DNA of 64,000 nt, taken from positions 1-64,000 of the forward strand of contig JAAEZH010000002.1 in the NCBI GenBank assembly GCA_018222965.1, in the 5' to 3' direction. This stretch comes from Bacteroidota bacterium. GTDB taxonomy: Bacteria; Bacteroidota; Bacteroidia; Chitinophagales; Saprospiraceae. Below are positions 62,784 to 64,000 of the stretch, in pieces; positions within the stretch are counted from its first letter, which is position 1, and each line of letters starts with the position of its first letter. A program made the position numbers and the translations under genes. The notes under the pieces were generated by a model. That model ran no database searches. It saw only the letters and a program-made list of their open reading frames with translations, and was not told the DNA's origin.

Positions 62784-62938
62784 GGATATGCTTTATTAAA
62801 TCATCTGGTAATGCCAGTAAACCTAAGCAAGCCCTGCCATATCTGCAATTTCTGTAATGCGCTTAACAGGTGGATAACAAGTTCTGAGAATACTGAGGAG
62901 TATTGATTAAATTGGCAAACACATCAATTCCAATGTAT

Positions 62939-64000
62939 ATGAAAAAGGGTATCTGCCAACTTTTAGTACTCCTGGCGCTATCATTCTTTGGTTGTCAGGA
63001 TGAAGATTCGATTCAATTTACCCGGTCAGATGAGGCCGAATCCCAAAGTGGAGCGGGTCTCTCTATGGACCATTGGGCTGCCGTGCGGTCCTGGCCGGAT
63101 GGAAAGATTCACAGCTCCAGGTTTTATGAAGGCTTTCTGCAAAAAAAAGCCACAGAATGGCTGCGTGGTCCGGATACCTTTGATTCAGAGTGGGAGGGGA
63201 TAGGCCCTAAAAATTTTGGGGGTCGTACGCTTTGTATGGCTTTTCATCCGGATGATTCCAATACCCTATTTGTCGGTTCGGCCGGCGGCGGACTTTGGAA
63301 AACGACCACAGCAGGAATAGGAGCAGCGGCCTGGGATTATGTGTCGACGGGCTTCCCTGTAATTGGGGTAGGTGCCATAGCCATAAACCCGGATAATCCG
63401 GATGTAATGTACATCGGCACCGGAGAGGTATACAATTACAACGCAGCCAAACCCGGCGTGGTCGACCGGTTTACCCGAGGCTCTTATGGAATCGGAATCC
63501 TGAAAACAAACGATGGCGGAAACACCTGGGAAAAGAGCCTGGACTGGTCCCAACAGGAGATGACGGGTATTCAGGACATTGTTATAAACCCGGATCGGCC
63601 GGAAACCATCTATGCAGCAACTTCACTAGGGCTCTATCGCTCCTACGATGCAGGGAATAGCTGGGTTAATATTCAGAATATAGATATGGCCGTAGATATC
63701 GAAATGCATCCATTGGATACATCTACTATAATTGTAAGTTTTGGAAACCTGAACAGCCCACAGCAAGGGGTGTATCGATCAACGAATGGCGGTGATACAT
63801 TTACTCTTTTAGACAGTGGGTTACCTACAAATTACAGCGGAAAAACGCTCTTAAGCTACAGCGAAAATAACCCTGACATATTATATGCTTCGGTGGCGGA
63901 TGCAACTGGTGTGGTTGGCTTATTCCGGTCCGACAATGGAGGAGACAGCTGGGGTATGGTAAACAACACAAATGTTCCCTCTTACCAGGGGTGGTACAGC
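62939..64000 (+). CDS. Asp-box/VPS10-like repeat lipoprotein, truncated by the window end
   Basis: An open frame of 354 codons with no stop before the window end. ATG 62939 gives MKKGICQLLVLLALSFFGC, a clear lipobox; ATG 62933 is an alternative. Asp-box-type motifs recur: TNDGGNTWE, SYDAGNSW, STNGGDTF, SDNGGDSWG, along with INPDNPDVMYIGTGE and INPDRPETIYAATS. This is a beta-propeller of the BNR/sortilin type, common in T9SS-exported proteins and in some glycosidases. The rest of the protein, including any sorting domain, lies outside the window. Confidence 0.85.
   Translation, partial: MKKGICQLLVLLALSFFGCQDEDSIQFTRSDEAESQSGAGLSMDHWAAVRSWPDGKIHSSRFYEGFLQKKATEWLRGPDTFDSEWEGIGPKNFGGRTLCMAFHPDDSNTLFVGSAGGGLWKTTTAGIGAAAWDYVSTGFPVIGVGAIAINPDNPDVMYIGTGEVYNYNAAKPGVVDRFTRGSYGIGILKTNDGGNTWEKSLDWSQQEMTGIQDIVINPDRPETIYAATSLGLYRSYDAGNSWVNIQNIDMAVDIEMHPLDTSTIIVSFGNLNSPQQGVYRSTNGGDTFTLLDSGLPTNYSGKTLLSYSENNPDILYASVADATGVVGLFRSDNGGDSWGMVNNTNVPSYQGWYS

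Noticed and set aside
1-64000. tRNA, rRNA, transposase or prophage genes
   Set aside because: I scanned gaps between genes for cloverleaf-like and known conserved segments and saw none; no integrase or transposase motifs were present in any frame listed.

Overview
The window looks like a chromosomal segment of a Bacteroidota bacterium, most likely Saprospiria-like (Lewinella/Haliscomenobacter type; order-level placement is an inference). The evidence is several large secreted proteins with type IX secretion (T9SS) C-terminal sorting domains of both type A and type B (gliding-motility-associated CHU_C), long arrays of SprB repeats, many lipoproteins, a TonB-dependent receptor with a carboxypeptidase-like N-terminal domain, a 289-residue primary sigma factor without region 1.1, few Shine-Dalgarno sequences, and promoters of the Bacteroidota form TTTG-N19-21-TAnnTTTG. 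I found no transposase, prophage, CRISPR array, tRNA or rRNA.

Layout. 0.2-15 kb: aldo/keto reductase, lipoprotein, MoxR-like ATPase with a YciO/Sua5-type protein, TonB receptor, a 1501-residue choice-of-anchor-L/CHU_C secreted protein, a lipoprotein cytochrome c, a membrane-anchored LuxR-type regulator with a DUF4199 protein, and a T9SS-secreted arginine/agmatine deiminase resembling the Porphyromonas enzyme. 15-22 kb: a giant SprB-repeat adhesin, a lipoprotein and TerC. 22-26.3 kb: a tightly overlapping four-gene minus-strand glycosyltransferase/FemAB-like operon. 26.3-28 kb: a palindrome-rich patch and two CARDB-like lipoproteins. 28-34.4 kb: doxX, apbE, a DnaQ-like exonuclease, then two MbnP-like lipoproteins and two MbnH/MauG-like diheme enzymes. 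34.4-39.5 kb: a structured intergenic region with a duplicated 20-bp element, then a paralogue of the SprB adhesin. 39.8-44.8 kb: cysH, a CAP-domain lipoprotein, pyruvate carboxylase. 44.9-51.6 kb: a 2231-residue M43 metalloprotease-like T9SS protein with twelve 51-residue Cys-pair repeats. 51.8-64 kb: housekeeping and information genes (cold-shock protein, an untracked 59-residue ORF, rpsU, a MarR regulator divergent from etfBA, rpsO-pnp, rpoD) plus SH3-domain, propeller and Asp-box lipoproteins, the last cut by the window end.

The most interesting candidates are the doubled MbnP/MbnH cassette without methanobactin biosynthesis genes (28-34.4 kb), two related families of dispersed short palindromes built on TTTCG(S)CGAAA, the duplicated 20-bp element with a five-codon ORF and adjacent terminator-like hairpins at 34.5-34.7 kb, and the Cys-pair repeat array. 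The secreted proteins, TonB receptor and sugar-modifying genes together suggest a surface-active, macromolecule-degrading lifestyle, while the right part of the window is core metabolism and expression machinery.
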